Positions 13,028 to 13,539 of a DNA stretch of 13,539 bases are shown piece by piece. A program made the translations under genes and the position numbers. The stretch covers positions 1 through 13,539 of the forward strand of contig CABQHF010000033.1 of NCBI GenBank assembly GCA_902463905.1, in the 5' to 3' direction. Each line of letters opens with the position of its first letter. Within the stretch, counting starts at the first letter, position 1. A model generated the notes under the pieces. The model saw only the letters and a program-made list of their open reading frames with translations, made no database searches and was not told the DNA's origin. Source of the DNA: an uncultured Faecalibacterium sp. (GTDB taxonomy: Bacteria > Bacillota > Clostridia > Oscillospirales > Ruminococcaceae).

Positions 13028-13539
13028 TTACTTGGAGTACAGCTCGACGATGAGGTGCTCTGCGACTTCGTAGTCGATGTCGCTGCGCTCGGGCAGCTTT
13101 GCGACAACGCCCTTCAGAGTACCTGCCTCGCGGTTCAGCCATGCGGGCAGAGCCACAACGGGAGCTTCGGGGCCAGTCAGCTTTGCAAACTTTGCAGAGG
13201 AGCGGCTGGACTCGCGCACTTCGATCACGTCGCCGGCCTTCACCTGGTAAGAGGGGATGTTGACCTTCTTGCCGTTGACGGTGAAGTGAGCGTGAGACAC
13301 CAGCTGACGAGCGTCGCGGCGGGTCTGAGCAAAGCCCAGGCGGAACACGACGTTGTCCAGACGGCACTCCATGATCTGCAGCAGGTTCTCACCGGTCTTG
13401 CCGGGGCGAGCCTCTGCCTTCAGGTAAGCGTTGTGGAACTGCTTCTCCAGAACGCCGTAGATAAACTTGACCTTCTGCTTCTCCTTCAGCTGAGATGCGT
13501 ACTCAGACTGCTTCTTGCGCATGTTGCCATTGGAGTTGC
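13028..13539 (-). CDS. rpsD: 30S ribosomal protein S4, 5' end outside window
   Basis: S4 binds 16S rRNA early in small-subunit assembly and in many bacteria represses its own operon. About 170 C-terminal residues are visible. The frame continues past the Met at 13522 to the right edge (residues NSNGN precede it), and S4 is about 200 residues, so roughly the first 30 are missing and that Met is internal. Recognisable parts are SEYASQLKEKQKVKFIYGVLEKQF and ENLLQIMECRLDNVVFRLGFAQTRRDARQLVSHAHFTVNGKKVNIPSYQVKAGD, the latter being the S4 RNA-binding domain. Whether the N-terminus has the zinc-binding cysteines cannot be seen. It ends with a TAA at 13028 and is followed by rpoA after 114 bases. Confidence 0.97.
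   Translation of the reverse strand, partial: NSNGNMRKKQSEYASQLKEKQKVKFIYGVLEKQFHNAYLKAEARPGKTGENLLQIMECRLDNVVFRLGFAQTRRDARQLVSHAHFTVNGKKVNIPSYQVKAGDVIEVRESSRSSAKFAKLTGPEAPVVALPAWLNREAGTLKGVVAKLPERSDIDYEVAEHLIVELYSK

Overview
The window looks like an ordinary housekeeping stretch of a GC-rich, low-branching Firmicute chromosome. The best match from protein character is a Ruminococcaceae/Oscillospiraceae gut bacterium such as Faecalibacterium prausnitzii or a close relative. The reasons are Gram-positive-type gene neighbours (rpsD-rpoA-rplQ, yqhQ-prmC, recA-recX-rimO-pgsA), strong AGGAGG-like Shine-Dalgarno sites, an MscL with a C-terminal zinc ribbon, and G/C-rich third codon positions. The genus is inferred from memory, not from a search. 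I saw no insertion sequence, phage gene, CRISPR array, tRNA or rRNA.

Layout from left to right. (1) 1-815, plus strand: the 3' end of a large extracytoplasmic protein with X-X-X-Leu-X-X-Gly heptads, closed by a strong terminator. (2) 982-1434, plus strand: mscL with its own promoter, facing a convergent membrane-protein gene across a shared bidirectional terminator. (3) 1497-2144, minus strand: an uncharacterised six-helix membrane protein that resembles the Pr6Pr/AIG1-type fold. (4) 2223-5897, minus strand: a tight recA-recX-rimO-pgsA operon (recombinase, its modulator, ribosomal protein S12 methylthiotransferase, phosphatidylglycerophosphate synthase). It starts at a recA promoter carrying two inverted repeats but no canonical Gram-positive SOS box. 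(5) 6011-7815, minus strand: yqhQ (DUF1385) and prmC (release-factor methyltransferase), overlapping by 7 bases. (6) 7879-11383, minus strand: a three-gene signalling operon made of a lipoprotein with FG-GAP-like calcium-loop repeats, an OmpR/PhoB-type response regulator and a HAMP histidine kinase. Its promoter region carries three copies of the octamer GGCTGGCG. (7) 11589-13539, minus strand: the end of the alpha ribosomal operon, rpsD (5' end cut off by the window), rpoA and rplQ, with two hairpins between rpsD and rpoA and a terminator after rplQ.

Almost everything from 1497 to the right edge is transcribed leftwards; only the first two genes go right. The core genes are conventional. The parts most worth a second look are regulatory: the recA upstream region, the octamer repeats before the signalling operon, the terminator placed almost on top of the 215-residue membrane protein's start, and the rpsD-rpoA hairpins. 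The least understood products are the lipoprotein that heads the two-component operon and the membrane protein with possible Thr/His catalytic-type residues. No gene-free stretch exceeds about 210 bases.
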